From Amphirosellinia nigrospora (Eukaryota; Ascomycota; Sordariomycetes; Xylariales; Xylariaceae): 64,000 nucleotides of DNA. The stretch is taken from NCBI GenBank assembly GCA_004123355.1, contig SCHM01000001.1, forward strand, positions 7,698,193-7,762,192. Reading direction: 5' to 3'. The position numbers and the translations under genes were made by a program. A model generated the notes under the pieces. The model had not been told where the DNA came from. It searched no databases and worked only from the letters and a program-made list of their open reading frames with translations. Position 1 is the stretch's first letter. The number at the start of each line of letters is the position of its first letter. This document shows positions 25,051-36,813 of the stretch, one piece after another.

Positions 25051-27320
25051 TTTGCTTTTTTGTCTTTAGGAGTATTGACGAGGTGATTTGTGTGGATGAA
25101 GAACGAGGGCGGGTAGAAGGCTTGATCAACACGATATAATGAGGATAGATTAAAATAAGTAGTATTAAATAAAATAAAATAAAATCTCAGAAGAGAAGAC
25201 TGAGATGCCAACAGACCACGGTTTAAAGCGAAGGTAGCAGGTCGAAGTTAGCAGGAAGATAACGAAAGAAGAAGGTTGAGGGTTGGGGCAGGTAAAGAAT
25301 GTCGACAAACAAGGGGCTCCGGGAATATGCACTACTCATCTCCACTAGGATGGTCCCTTTGAGGCTGGGGTTAGCTCCTGCAGCTCCCATGTTAGCCTGG
25401 CAGTTTCATACACTGTACAGTCTAAGTGGAGAAGAAGTCCATGCATAGAAGATTTGCTAGATAAACTGGGCTAGTCCATAAGCTAAGCGGCTTCGCTAGT
25501 GCTCAGTGATCCAACGCCAAGTTCCGAAGCTAGCCAAGCACGATTTCTGATAGGGGCTTTCAATTGGCCATGAAGCAAACAAAAAGAATTCCAAGCGGCG
25601 AACGGCTGTTGGCTTAATCACCTATATACCACCCATCTAAGTATATATAGCATTCATGAATGTTCCTCTCAATACCATGCCCGTTCATAATTATCTGTGG
25701 CATTCATCAGTTGCAGGGTGCTTCTATGGCCTAATATCTGTTAGAGTTGAACGACTACCATAGGGTATTGTACAGTATGCAAAATTCTATTCCCCGCCAT
25801 GGAACGTCCACACTGTCCAGGGTTCGCTATCTACAATACGCTAGCCCCCAGGTCCACTGCTCAGAGTGGGTACACCAAAACACCACACGTTTACACCCAG
25901 CCTCTTAGACTCTATGATTTCGCAGTTAGTTCAAACAGGCAAATAAAATCTTGAAAATTACAGGAAAACACAAAAACTGTTATTTAGGTGTTATTGATTA
26001 TAGAAACAAATTTCAATTTATTTCCCTATTGTATTTGACTGTTTTATTCGACTGCAAAGCAGTAGGAGTTAAGAGAGCCGGGGTATGTGTGTGGTGTTTT
26101 GGTGTACCCACTCTGCACTGCTATCTAGGGTCTGACCTAGGTACAGTAAAATGGGCATTCTCCAGCTGATATTCAAACTTACCATCGTCCCCAAACTTTA
26201 ATTTGTGGTGCTTGCCTACCTGGTATGCTTCATTTCCAACCTCACGGTTTCTATTTTTTACTCCTATAGATACTTACCCGTCGAGAAAGAGGACAACAAA
26301 TCCAGCTCTCCATCAAATCCCTCCTCCACCGCCTCCGTTGTACCGTATTGTAGGTGGGATGTCTCGTGTTCTGTGCCCCTCCTATTGCCACTGCCGTCGA
26401 GGCCGCTGTCCCACGTTGCTCAGAATTCGCTCATTGGCTAGACTACATGACCACATGCCATATGGGGAAAGCCCTCACCTCCACATTTGCCCTCCGCACC
26501 CGCCCATTTCTCGTATTCCTAGGGAATCTCTACCAATTCTATCGGTTCTCCCAGTTCTGCTGCAGAAACCTGAAGCACGACAATTGCATACAGCAACGTG
26601 CATGGATTGTCCGTGCAATCGTGGTTGGCAGTTGACGCTTGGATGGGAATCCTTGGTTAACGCTATACTCACAATTTACTAGCGAGTAAGCCATTGCCGT
26701 CTAGCTTAGTCTTCATGATTCGGGTGGTCCGGTTCCCATCTCGGCGGATCTCACGCCAAGTCTATAGCATGGTAAGTCCCCGGTCGAGGCCACAAATCAC
26801 CAGGTTGGGAAATCTGTGCATTGCTACTTCTACCATTTACATCATATACTAAAGCGCCAAAAGAAGTTACAGAAACTTGAAATTAAAGATAGATTAGGTT
26901 TCGCGTTTTTATTTATAATATGCAACTATCTATCTATTTTTAACAAATTTTCAGGCTCTATTGTTGGCCTTTGAAGTGGTAGAGTTTTGGTGGTGTATGG
27001 GGTCAACCCGGTGTTTTGTCTGCCCGGTCCTGGAGCTTTGCTCCAGGATGCCCAGGATGCGCCGCTGAACATGCTCTCAGATCTCGTGTGAGATAGATAT
27101 ATAACATCACACATGATAACAAAATCCACTCAAAACACCCTTTTCCTTGTTTCCCCTCTCGCAACAGTTAAGGAAAACTGTCACCGCGGTATGATTTCTT
27201 GACTCAACTCTAAAATGCAGCCAAAAACCTGTCATCGACAAGTCCATACTTGTACTCCGACGCTAAGTTCTTATAGGTAGGTCGTGCATGAGAGTTGGTA
27301 TTGAACAAAAACTGCTTCTA
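25051..27320. other. gene-poor spacer containing a MITE
   Basis: Apart from the MITE at 25,862-26,115, I see no supported gene. A 159-codon frame at 26,203-26,682 (+) has no recognisable domain, and two other frames of 80-90 codons overlap it. It looks like non-coding DNA rather than a gene. Confidence 0.5.
25862..26115. mobile_element. hAT-like miniature inverted-repeat element (MITE), 254 bp
   Basis: The ends are perfect inverted repeats over 27 bases, beginning CAGAGTGGGTACACCAAAAC. Pairing continues imperfectly to about 48 bases, through CTCTTA on both arms. CACTGCT flanks the element directly on both sides (25,855-25,861 and 26,116-26,122), a 7-bp target duplication. The CAGAG terminus and a 7-8 bp duplication are typical of hAT elements. 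The 160-bp interior is AT-richer and encodes no transposase, so this is a non-autonomous element needing a hAT transposase from elsewhere. Its well-preserved ends suggest a fairly recent insertion. Confidence 0.85.
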
Positions 27321-28452
27321 CTAGATAACAGTTGGATAATAGGCTTTGTACACCTGTAACGCGCTCTCAATGCACTGGACGAGACCAAGCGTGATGGTAA
27401 TCATCAAAACCAGGACGGCCACCCAGAAAGTGAACCAGCGCTCTCCATTACGTCTATCATGCCACCACTGCTTTATTGTCTTAGGCGTCGCATCGTCATA
27501 GATTTGCTTGAGAATGATCAATCGGTCTCTCCAAAACGCGAACCGTTCTATCTGGCGCTCTTCTGCTCGAAGGTTGCCGCAAAGGGTAACTTGATGATCA
27601 ATGAGGCACGGGCTAAATGCCGAGCACAGCTTCTGGAACCATACTCGTTTTTTATTTCTATTCCGAATCGAAGCGCTGAACTCGGACTGTGGGAAAAGAA
27701 GAGCTAATGTTCGAAGCGTTTCGTCAATCAAACCGTCCGGATAAAGAGTGCTATCCTTATTAGAACCATTGCGTCCGTATTGGGCGATGTCACTACTAAC
27801 TTGACTTGGCATTCAAGGAATGATGCATGATGGAATATCAGGACAGTTGTGTCATCGTCAATCAGCAGGAGGTGGTCTGCCAAGTTGTCTGTGAACTCAA
27901 GCTTCAGTCCGCCGATAACGCTGATAGTCCATGCATCGAAAGACTTTGGAAGCCTAACATGGTGACAATCAAGGGCCGGGACTCGTTGAATCGATCCCGG
28001 ACGAAATGTTTAAGACTTCCGTTCTCCCATTTTAGGTGGTGACGTGGGCTCGCTTGGTGTCTAACGAGGCCAACCTTCAGCATTAGCAAGAGCCTAATTG
28101 CGAGATCTATCGAGTTTTCGCAGGCACTCTCAGTAGCTCTGAGATTTGTCTGCTTCAGTCTTGACACGATTGCATCCCGGTGCTGTCCTTGAATGAGAGA
28201 CTGAACAACCTGGAAGATGTGTTCGACTTCCTGTGCCGCCATGTGACGTCCATCCCCATCAGCTGCTATCGCATACCACTGTCGCCGAAAATATTCTGCA
28301 TAGGCCGACATATCAAGGCCTTGGTTCTGCTGGCCATTGAACAGTTTCTTTTGGGGGCTTGGCCTACCCCAAAAAGCTTTTACGACTTGATCGACTGGCG
28401 GAAAATCCAGCGGGTCATCGGTGGCACTCTCGTTTTTAAAGAATGATAGCAT
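27321..28452 (-). CDS. conserved fungal one-pass membrane protein, function unknown
   Basis: The gene reads as one protein of about 370 residues in three frame segments. The first (28,452 down to about 27,990) begins MLSFFKNES and has DPLDFPPVDQVVKAFWGRP. The middle part, LKLEFTDNLADHLLLIDDD and FHHASFLECQ, lies in a second frame. The last (from about 27,812) has LYPDGLIDETLRTLALLFPQ, FWRDRLIILKQIYDDA, WWHDRRNGERW and one membrane segment (FTFWVAVLVLMITITLGLVQ), ending CIESALQVYKAYYP. These blocks match a large Pezizomycotina-only family as I remember it, with a soluble N-terminal part and a C-terminal anchor. A missing C near 27,975 explains the first break; the second falls in a variable linker. 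It is transcribed away from the protease/zinc-finger gene 1 kb to the right. Confidence 0.7.
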
Positions 28453-29452
28453 TTTTAAGTTCTAAAATATGATGGAGCTAGATGGGAAATGCGTCTTCCA
28501 ACACTATCCCATCAAGACTTATGGCATTGTCAGGCGACGGCCGTTGATCTCTAACTACATTGAGAAGCCAAAAAGTACAATGCTAAGCCACGTGGCAGTA
28601 CAATGCAAATGATACCTGCCTACGTAGGTATGTATGTCGCCCTTTTCAGCTAAGGATGTCACCCTTCCCATACACTACTTTAAAAGTGACTTTGTATTAA
28701 GGATCTAGTCTACGATATGTTTCGAATAAATAACCTGTAGTATTTCTGACTATGGGCAGTAAGTAGTGCCTAGCAAGACAGAACACGTGAAACAAGTACC
28801 TACCATATAATGCCGCGGACAAAATGAATTTGCTTATTTTTACGTCTTTTTATGTTCACAAGCCTAGGGCGGCAGGCTACCCTAACCTGGCCGACGAAGC
28901 GCCACAGCCACTCGATGCAAATGTTTAAATACAACTCTATAACAATTAATCAAAAACAGGTGCCTAGACGCGGAGTAGTCATTCTTTCTCGCGTGTTGTT
29001 CACAGATATGGCCCACGTTGAATGTACAGCCCCTTTCCGCACAATCTAGTTCGCTTCATTTCTCTATTGAATTCCTACACGTCGGAGGTTATCACGATAT
29101 GGGTTCCCGCAGACCAACTACGAACAATCATGCGACATGCCTATACTGAGGTCTCTACCACCATGGCCCAATCCCCAAGAATCCATTGGGCGCCAGATTC
29201 CATCTTCCAGGGTTGGCAGACGTACGGTATGGTGGCCACGAGGACCAGCACTTGAAACCTTCGAGAAATCCATTCAACCCGAATCGAAAACATTCTTAAG
29301 GTGGTGGACCTAGGCCATGCCGACCTCTTCATCAGATTGTATAGTGAGCAATTCTCGAGACCAGTTTCTCCTTGTTTTGGCAGTTTGCAGAGCTTGATAT
29401 TTCATTTCTGTGATAAGAAAGTGCTTAGAAGCTTCCAAGTTGCTCAGTCGAA
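28453..29452. other. divergent intergenic region
   Basis: This 1-kb spacer between two divergent accessory genes should hold both promoters. The palindromic word CTACGTAG occurs near 28,621. I see no further gene and cannot name specific sites. Confidence 0.5.
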
Positions 29453-31642
29453 TTGATGACAACTGACTCCGAGGTTATAGTGATAGGACGAAAGCCCGAA
29501 AGCGCAAATCCTATTGTAATGGTCTGTTGCACAAATAGTAAAGCTCGAGACGCTGCCGAATCTAGTATACGAGAGAGCGGCTTGTTGGTCGGGCATAAAG
29601 GGTTTGGCTTAGGGGGAGCTGCCTTACCATTAGAACACCCAACTCCAGTTCGTCGATTGTGTGCCGACAATCAAGACCAAAACTTGTTGGATGTAAATAG
29701 CGAATCTGTCACTGTCGACATACCCTCCCAGCCATCATCCACAGTGGTAGGCCTCCCATTTCGTCCTCGGTCCGATCGAGTACCGCACCCACCCGTGAAT
29801 ACTTCAGCCATGGATAACTCGTTGCCATTCATCGTCGATATACTACCAAGCGCTACCGAATATAATTCCAATTCCGGCCTATTAATTTTCGCATCATCAA
29901 CTGAACCATTAATAGGGAGACGTATATTTGCCTCAGCTAATTCCGATTACGCCTCTCATCCTTATGCCACTGCTGGAGTTGTCATTCAAGTTGGTCAGAA
30001 TTTTTATCAGCTGACGGCCGGCCATTTGTTCGAGGAAAATAGTAAACTATTTGATGAGGAGAAATCGCAGATGAATTTGGACGAATGTCATTATGATGGT
30101 CAGAGCGACGATGATGAGCAGGACTCTGATTATGAATCTGAAAGAACAGGACACGGCAGCGCAACGCCAGAAGACGCTAGATCCTCGTTGAGTGGCTCCA
30201 CAGATGAGGAGATTACGCATAACTATAAAACCAACATGCACCGAGACCTGCATCCCATATTCGACCGGCAGCAAGAAAGCGGGGATGTCCCAACTCTGGA
30301 TCGAATGCAAAGTCATATTGAAACAAATTCAAGAGCTCTTTCAAGCATCTCCAAACCAGGGCCAAGGTTCCCAATCGGCTATCTCTTCCCCGGAATATCG
30401 TTCCAGGCTCCGATGGACTACGCTATTATTGCCATTTCCAATGACTCCGTTGATAAGGTGAAACAGACTATAAACCGGAATATACGGCCCTCTCGGCGGG
30501 TGAAAAATATCGCTGAAATCGGCCATGAAGAATGCAACATCATTGTTGCCACACATTCTTCCACAATCGAAGGAATTTTGATCCCTGGCATCGTAACTTA
30601 TAGGAACTGTCGTGCCCAATTTGAAAGACTAATCCAAGTCAAGCTTGGAAGTCCAATACTCGAGGGTGATTCCGGGTCGCCAGTATTTGATAAATTAACC
30701 GGAAACCTTTATGGCCACATCATCATGGGAGTGGCTGGGACAAAAGTGGCTTACATGACTCAAGCGGTTGATATCTTCCGAGACATCGAATCTAGGCTAG
30801 GTAAGCCGGTCAAAATAGTGACTAGGGAGAGTATTAGGGGAACGAGGACCCCAAGGAGTGCCCACGCTCTATCTTCTCGCACTGGAACCGCAGTTTCATC
30901 CGCGGGCTCTCATAATAGCGCTAAAAGCTTCATATCCCACCCCTCTACTAATCCGAGCTCGCCTTTCACATCCACGGGAAAGAAGAACAACGCTGGAAGC
31001 TTATCATTTGAAAATTGTCACGTTTCGCTGTCCCAAGCCGCGAGCTCACACAAAGGCGGATGCTCAATATTATCCGGCTCTTCTGCTTCAAGAAGCGGAA
31101 GCTCAATGTATCCAGGCTTTTCTGCGTCGTCCATGCTGACGTCAAGTTTTGCGTGCTTTACTCCGCCGCGCTTGCCGTGTGAGTTTGTCGGATACGCTCG
31201 ATGTGACGAGACGTTTGCTTTAGATGATGTCGATGGGTGGATTGAACACATCGTTTCCGAGCATCTCGAATACCATCTGCCAAAAAAGGTTATATGCTGG
31301 TTTTGCGATAATTGGATCTTCGATTATAAGGAAGTTGGCGATCGCCGCATGAACTTCGACCAACGAATGTGGCACATCCGTAGCCATATTTTAGAGGAGG
31401 GGTATACAGCTGATAGCATGCGACCGGATTATTTTTTAAACGAACATCTTCAAAAATATCAACTAATATCAGATCAAATCTATCACACTGTACGAAGATT
31501 CACGGAAGTTCCACAAGGACACCAGATACCTACGCCTGGCGATGTGCCGTTGGAGAGGGAAGAGAACTTCATGTACAACAACCCCAAAGCGGACGAAAGA
31601 AAACAACGCAAACGCCAGAAAGGCAAGGAGCTGAGGGAATAA
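29453..31642 (+). CDS. trypsin-fold serine protease fused to two C2H2-like zinc fingers
   Basis: The frame of 729 residues is intact and intronless. Residues 1-160 are disordered. Residues 175-450 look like a chymotrypsin-fold protease: LTAGHLF puts the catalytic His at 191, APMDYAII a candidate Asp at 322, and EGDSGSPVFD the Ser at 407. The His-Asp interval is widened by an acidic insert (about residues 205-290). A Ser-rich linker (460-570) leads to two zinc-finger-like units: Cys576/Cys584 with His599/His604, and Cys615/Cys618 with His641/His645. A basic tail ends the protein. The block from CEFVGYARC to the tail (WFCDNW, MWHIRSHILEEG, MRPDYF) is, from memory, a recurring Pezizomycotina domain. 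No signal peptide is present, so it is probably intracellular. The substrate is unknown. It lacks the frame errors seen in neighbours. Confidence 0.75.
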   Translation: MMTTDSEVIVIGRKPESANPIVMVCCTNSKARDAAESSIRESGLLVGHKGFGLGGAALPLEHPTPVRRLCADNQDQNLLDVNSESVTVDIPSQPSSTVVGLPFRPRSDRVPHPPVNTSAMDNSLPFIVDILPSATEYNSNSGLLIFASSTEPLIGRRIFASANSDYASHPYATAGVVIQVGQNFYQLTAGHLFEENSKLFDEEKSQMNLDECHYDGQSDDDEQDSDYESERTGHGSATPEDARSSLSGSTDEEITHNYKTNMHRDLHPIFDRQQESGDVPTLDRMQSHIETNSRALSSISKPGPRFPIGYLFPGISFQAPMDYAIIAISNDSVDKVKQTINRNIRPSRRVKNIAEIGHEECNIIVATHSSTIEGILIPGIVTYRNCRAQFERLIQVKLGSPILEGDSGSPVFDKLTGNLYGHIIMGVAGTKVAYMTQAVDIFRDIESRLGKPVKIVTRESIRGTRTPRSAHALSSRTGTAVSSAGSHNSAKSFISHPSTNPSSPFTSTGKKNNAGSLSFENCHVSLSQAASSHKGGCSILSGSSASRSGSSMYPGFSASSMLTSSFACFTPPRLPCEFVGYARCDETFALDDVDGWIEHIVSEHLEYHLPKKVICWFCDNWIFDYKEVGDRRMNFDQRMWHIRSHILEEGYTADSMRPDYFLNEHLQKYQLISDQIYHTVRRFTEVPQGHQIPTPGDVPLEREENFMYNNPKADERKQRKRQKGKELRE

Positions 31643-32558
31643 AATATAAGCGTTCTACAATTGACTACTGACTATATATATATTAATATCGCAATGGAGG
31701 CAGGTTACACTCAGAATTGAGATGGATAATTTTGAGATAGCTGTTCGCAAGTTCTATTTATTACATCTGATATTTTTTTTGTTCCAGAACTTAGGGACTG
31801 GCTCCTGGCGATGTGCGACTACCGCAGCGTTGACCGAGGCCTAGATGCCGTCCGTTTCGGACAAGTTTATCCTAAATTCATGGCGGAGAACATCAACTTC
31901 TATTACAATAGAGCTCACGAATGGACCTTCGCAGAAGATATGCAACTATTTAGAAGCTTGGTTCCTTAAGATCACGGGCACCAACGCTGAGGATACGCCG
32001 ATCGCCTGCAGTGAGTTTTATAATCTTCTAGCATTGTGAGAACTTATTCAACGTGCTTACAGTACCAGACTGCCCTCATTCTACCTTTGTGTGGCATGAT
32101 GCACCTCAGAAAGGACTCTACGAGAGAGCATCGAAGTGCGAACATTGGTTTTTCCAGCCAATAAGATACAAGCGAATCTCGAAAGCCAGTGACTAGGATC
32201 ATTATCGTTTCATCTAAACTCTCGCTTATATCTTATTGGCTGTAAAAACCAATCCAGTCCCTGATACCTTTAACAGGAACTCTTCTCATGAGCCCACCTA
32301 GGGTCGGGGAACACAGCCCCTTTATATATAAAAAACATTGCAACACAACTCATTATGGAATAACACATTGAATATAGTGTACCAGATACTTGAATGCTAC
32401 CACGAAAGAAAGTACAGGAGAGCCGCTAATTTGGATTATGAACCTGGTAACCCATTTGCGTACTAGTTAAATAGGCCAGTGATGTGTGATTACCGCCACT
32501 AATTTCAAGGCATCCTAATCGTCCTTCGTCTATCATGGATCCCAAGCTCAGTATTTCC
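31643..32558. other. intergenic with a hairpin repeat
   Basis: This region lies between the 3' ends of convergent genes and contains the inverted repeat at 32,144-32,253. No gene is recognised. Confidence 0.5.
32144..32253. repeat. 110-bp inverted repeat (hairpin or MITE remnant)
   Basis: Two 32-bp arms (32,144-32,175 and 32,222-32,253) are reverse complements with two mismatches; both carry AGCCAATAAGATA. The loop is about 46 bases. No clear target duplication borders the arms, so a small foldback element is likely but unproven. Confidence 0.6.
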
Positions 32559-34287
32559 TTAGTATGTCATGTTGACCATGATAGTCTTAGGCTCCGTGAA
32601 CATCCGCAGAGCATGGATCGCATTCTCTCGTCCCGTACCGCTCTCCTTAGTTCCTCCAAAAGGCGTTGTCAGGAAGGCAAGACTGACGCAGTTCACACCC
32701 ACCATACCACTGTCGATTTCGGAAGACAGCCGTAGCGCCCTATTGATATCCTGCGTGAAAACACCGGCCATTAATCCGTATGTCGTATCGTTGGCCTTGG
32801 CGATAATCTCTTCCTCCGTCTTGAACTTGTTGAGAATCGCAACGGGACCGAAAATCTCTCGCTTGCAGATCTCGGCGTCCTCAGGGACATCAGTAAAAAT
32901 AGTCGGCTCGATAAAGTAGCCCTATTACAAGCAGACAGTCAGCGAATCATCGAGTTTCAATCTCACGCTTATTGCTGCTTACCTGATCGCCAACCCTAGA
33001 GCCGCCAGTTACCAGTGTACCTTGGCTTCGTCCTCTTTCTAGAAAACCTGACACTCTGTCGAACTGCAGCTTGTCCACAATTGGACCCATCAAAGTTTCA
33101 GCAGCATCTGGATCGCCGATAGCCTTAGCTCGTTCTTCCATCGCTTTCTTATACCCTTCTAAGAACTTGTCGTATATTCCCTCTTGGACATAGACTCGGG
33201 ACGCCGCAAAGCAGATTTGACCCGTATTCCCACAGATAGCATTAACACACCAGAAAATGGCGTTCTCAAGGTTTGCATCATCGAAGACGACGGCAGGAGA
33301 CTTGCCACCAAGCTCGAGCGTGATGCGCTTCAGGTTACTCTTCGCTGCCATCTCTTGGATCTTGCGACCCGTTGCCGTAGAACCAGTAAAACTTATCTTA
33401 CGTACTTTCATATGGCTAGCTAGGAGAGCGCCGGTTGAGCCATCACCGGAGATTATTTGGAAAACCCCCGGCGGAAAGCCTGCCTCCTTAATGAGACTAC
33501 CCAATGCCAGTGCACCGAATGGTGTCTTCTCCGACGGCTTGAGGATGAAGCAGTTACCAGTAGCGAGCGCAGGAGCTGACTTAAGAGCCGCGGTAGCCAT
33601 TGGGCCGTTCCACTAGGACATTCCGAGTCAGTAATTAATTACATCTTAGTGCCAATCTAAAGGAAGCTACCAGGAAACCATTCCGGGCCGTGCCGGAGTT
33701 TTCAATCGGAAGCAACCGAATTGACTTACCGGCACAATACCCGCCGTCACACCCAATGGTTCATTCCGAACGATTTTCAGAAACCCGTCATCCTGGGATA
33801 AGATTCACCGGCGAACTTATCGCACCAGCCGGCGAAGTATCGGAACGCCTCGCCAGTGCCCCCGATCTCAAGAGCTCCAAAGGATGCAAATGGCGCGCCT
33901 AAGCTCAATCGCGTTAACTCCGCGAACTTGACGCTATGCTCATCAACCAGGTCCGCAAGTTTCAGAAGGAGATCGCGTCGCTCCGTCGCACGGGTCTTCT
34001 TCCATGCGGGAAATGCTGCTTCAGCTGCGGCCACAGCGGCATCAACCTCGCCTCTCGCCAGCGAGCGCTACATCATCGGCTAAGAGTGACCCGTCCTTCG
34101 GATTGTAGACCTCTAGCTTTTTAGAGTTCTTCGATTCGACGTACTGGTTTCTGTCAGCTTGGAGCAGATGGCCTACGCCGTTTTGATAGCCCACCTCGTT
34201 ATTGATGAACAGCTGCTTGGGCAGATTTGACGCGCTCCATGGAAATGACGACATCGTCTCGGTCGGTCGTGGTCTTTTCGATCTCAA
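32559..34287 (-). CDS. NAD(P)-dependent aldehyde dehydrogenase
   Basis: The enzyme oxidises an aldehyde to the acid. Family landmarks appear in order: LFINNE and LEVYNPKDGSLL at the N-terminus, KLADLVDEH, FRYFAGWCDKF, NEPLGVTAGIVPWNGP, ILKPSEKTPFGAL, FTGSTATGRKIQ (cofactor site), LELGGKSPAVVFDDA (general base Glu), GNTGQICFA (nucleophile Cys), VDKLQFDRVSGFL, EIFGPVAIL, and PFGGTKESGTGRENAIHALRMFTEPKTI. Introns lie at about 33,614-33,732 (GTAAGT...CCTAG) and 32,923-32,984. Two frame breaks occur: near 34,048, and near 33,783 where AGGATGAC stands for AGGGATGAC. Met-12 of the first frame (MSSFPWSASN, 34,254) is an equally good start. It belongs to the general betaine/AldA-type ALDH group; the substrate cannot be inferred, and no linked pathway genes are adjacent. 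Confidence 0.87.
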
Positions 34288-35318
34288 GGTGATCTCAAGG
34301 TTGATCTCAAGGGCAAGTTATGGTTTAGCAAGCTTAAGTTTTGTTGCAATTGTGAAGGAAAGTGATCTCTGGCCTTCCCGCGCATTAGGCATTTATCTAA
34401 ACACTGGCAAGGCCCTTGCTCGGCACGCTTCATTGCTACGCCGCACACTACGAGTCCGTATAGCTATAACGGGCCCATGCTACCCACACGGCATTCGACG
34501 ACTTACGCTTCCGCTCCCTGCTCCACGCGGGTAGTAGCGCGGGACTTAAGTCCGCTTTTGCGGGGCCCCATAACGCCAAGGTCGTTTGTGATAACCGCAA
34601 ATATGTCACGGAAAAGTGGATACTGCTAGGTGGAAGCTATTTCCAACGGGTATGGGACCCAAGTAGGGGGATATTCGTAGGTTAGGTCACATGATTGTAC
34701 ACACTGGTCCGTATATAGACAGGTCTGATTCGCACATGAGATTTCGCTATCTATACATGAAAGCCACCAAACATACCACCGCATCTTGGCATACCCGAGT
34801 GCAACGTACCTCTCTTGAAAAATGGCCTTAAAAATAACGGTCGAGTGCAGTTATTATATACGGCGCAATACACCATAATACTACTGAAAACTACCACTCA
34901 AAGTACGCCGCGGCCGCTACAGCTACAACGTGCATAAGCATGCTTACAATTAATAGGATAAATAGCAGCCAAAAGGTATAGAGACTTAGCATATAGAGAG
35001 CACAGACCAGTAAGACTGCCACACGCATATAATACATGGCTTTTTGACCCCTGCAGAAATCTGTGAGGCAATATGCAGGTTACTTGTATGCGGGTACTGG
35101 AAAGGGTCAATCGGAGTGCTTCGTATCCATGAATTCCTCCGGGTCCGTGTATTTCTATACGGCAGGGATTACATGCGGGTTCACGTTATGTCCGATCACC
35201 CCATGACATCACCTGCATTCGGGTGGAATGCTTATCCCGAAACTAGATAGCTATTCGTATTAACGGATTATATCGTATTAGAAAGTGATTATAGATTATA
35301 GTCACCCCAGGCCGCAAC

Positions 35319-35791
35319 TGTCACAAGGGCTTGTTGTTCTCAAGTGCTTGGAACTTGGAGTTCAATTTAGCTAAGAATCTCTTTGATGTAGCCTCGCCCT
35401 TGCCCTTAATTTATGGATCCTCTCTTGGTCGCCCTGTATAGAGTTATTGCAGTTGCGAGATTTCAGGCGTAGATTTAGGGTTACATGGATCCAGCACGGA
35501 GGTCGCTAAATATTACCTTAAAAGGCTGAAGCAGTCGTGAGTCTTGGTCAGTTACCGAAAGCTAAGATCGAACACCGAAACACCCAGTCTCCGGCTACAC
35601 AGGTCTCTATTTAGGTTCACAGAGGTCCGCGAACCTATAGGAAAGATGGGAGGAAATTCGAGCATAAAAGGGGCGGAATATTCCTACCTAGAAAGTAGAA
35701 ACTTAGATCTTCATGGCACCTTTTGGCACCTTAGTTGATTGTCATTCAATTTGAACTATTTTTCAAGCCTTCTATCTGAGCCCTTGTGACA
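35319..35791 (-). mobile_element. 473-bp TGTCACAAGGGCT-ended element (solo-LTR-like)
   Basis: Both ends carry TGTCACAAGGGCT in inverted orientation, perfect over 13 bases, and CAAC borders both sides (a possible 4-bp duplication). The right end, read on the minus strand, aligns for about 90 bases with the element at 18,391: both have GGTGCC and AGATCT blocks in order. TG...CA ends favour a solo LTR; a TIR element is possible. Confidence 0.55.
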
Positions 35792-36813
35792 CAACCCCTC
35801 GTAGCAGCGTGTCAGGGACCTGTGATATATGGGTATGTCATCTATTCCTGTTGTTGCACGAAGGTCTCGAGATCTACCTCTGTAGATATAAATGGCTTTA
35901 TACAGATGACCCCTTTATCTGTAGTGACTTCATGATACGGCATCTGCTCCCCTACATACCGTTAGGTCCATCGCGGGGTTAACGGCCTCGCTTTACTCCG
36001 CTACCATACGACGTGGAGAGTGATAGTCCGGCTTATCCTAACACGCCATGAGTACTGTGCTTTAACATACATAGAGTAGAATCTAATGTTTCACAGTGAT
36101 TCTAGTATCTTCGTTTTGGTGTCACCCAGTCTCAGCGCTAGCGGGTTTTCATTGGCCTACGTCTATTGCATGGTTGGATAATGACTTCGAGGTACCGTCG
36201 CTGGTCTCTGGGAAAGTAATGGACCTAATTGAATATGATGTTCCCCCTTTTCTTTTCTTTCTTTTACATACTAACGTATGACTCCTTAGAACAAGGATGT
36301 GGGTGTATGTAGCTAGAGATAGGACTAGACTATGGCGCAAAGATTTTAAGAGGCTTTGCGTGATAACATGTATCATATCATACCGGTATCCAGGACCCTG
36401 ATAGTTGTGTTAAGCTGCTAATATAAATTACCAATCCAACTGATTAGCTTCATAGAGGGGGCTCAGTACACCGAAAACGAACTTACTAGTTGTCAAAATT
36501 TCCATATACAGTATTACAAGATACCTTTTGTCACGCAAAGGGCCAAGATACCTTCTCTCGTAGAGTAGTTTTTGTCTCTCGCTCTACACGTATATCCTTT
36601 ATCCCGAAGCAACAAGTGAATCTCATCTATTGACTGAATACGAGGGGGGCGGAGTCACACGAATTTCACAAGTCTCAGGCCCTTTCTTGAAGCACCGAGA
36701 GAAGTCAAATTCCGGAGACACGAGCCTAGGGACGTCCACGAGCTTGTTGAGAACTATACGATGATATTGGAAAACAAAAGGCATGCAGTTCTCCTCTCTA
36801 GAGATAGAGAGAT

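Noticed and set aside
26203-26682. 159-codon frame with a proline run
   Set aside because: It has no domain, overlaps two similar frames in other phases, and shows no start context or family resemblance.
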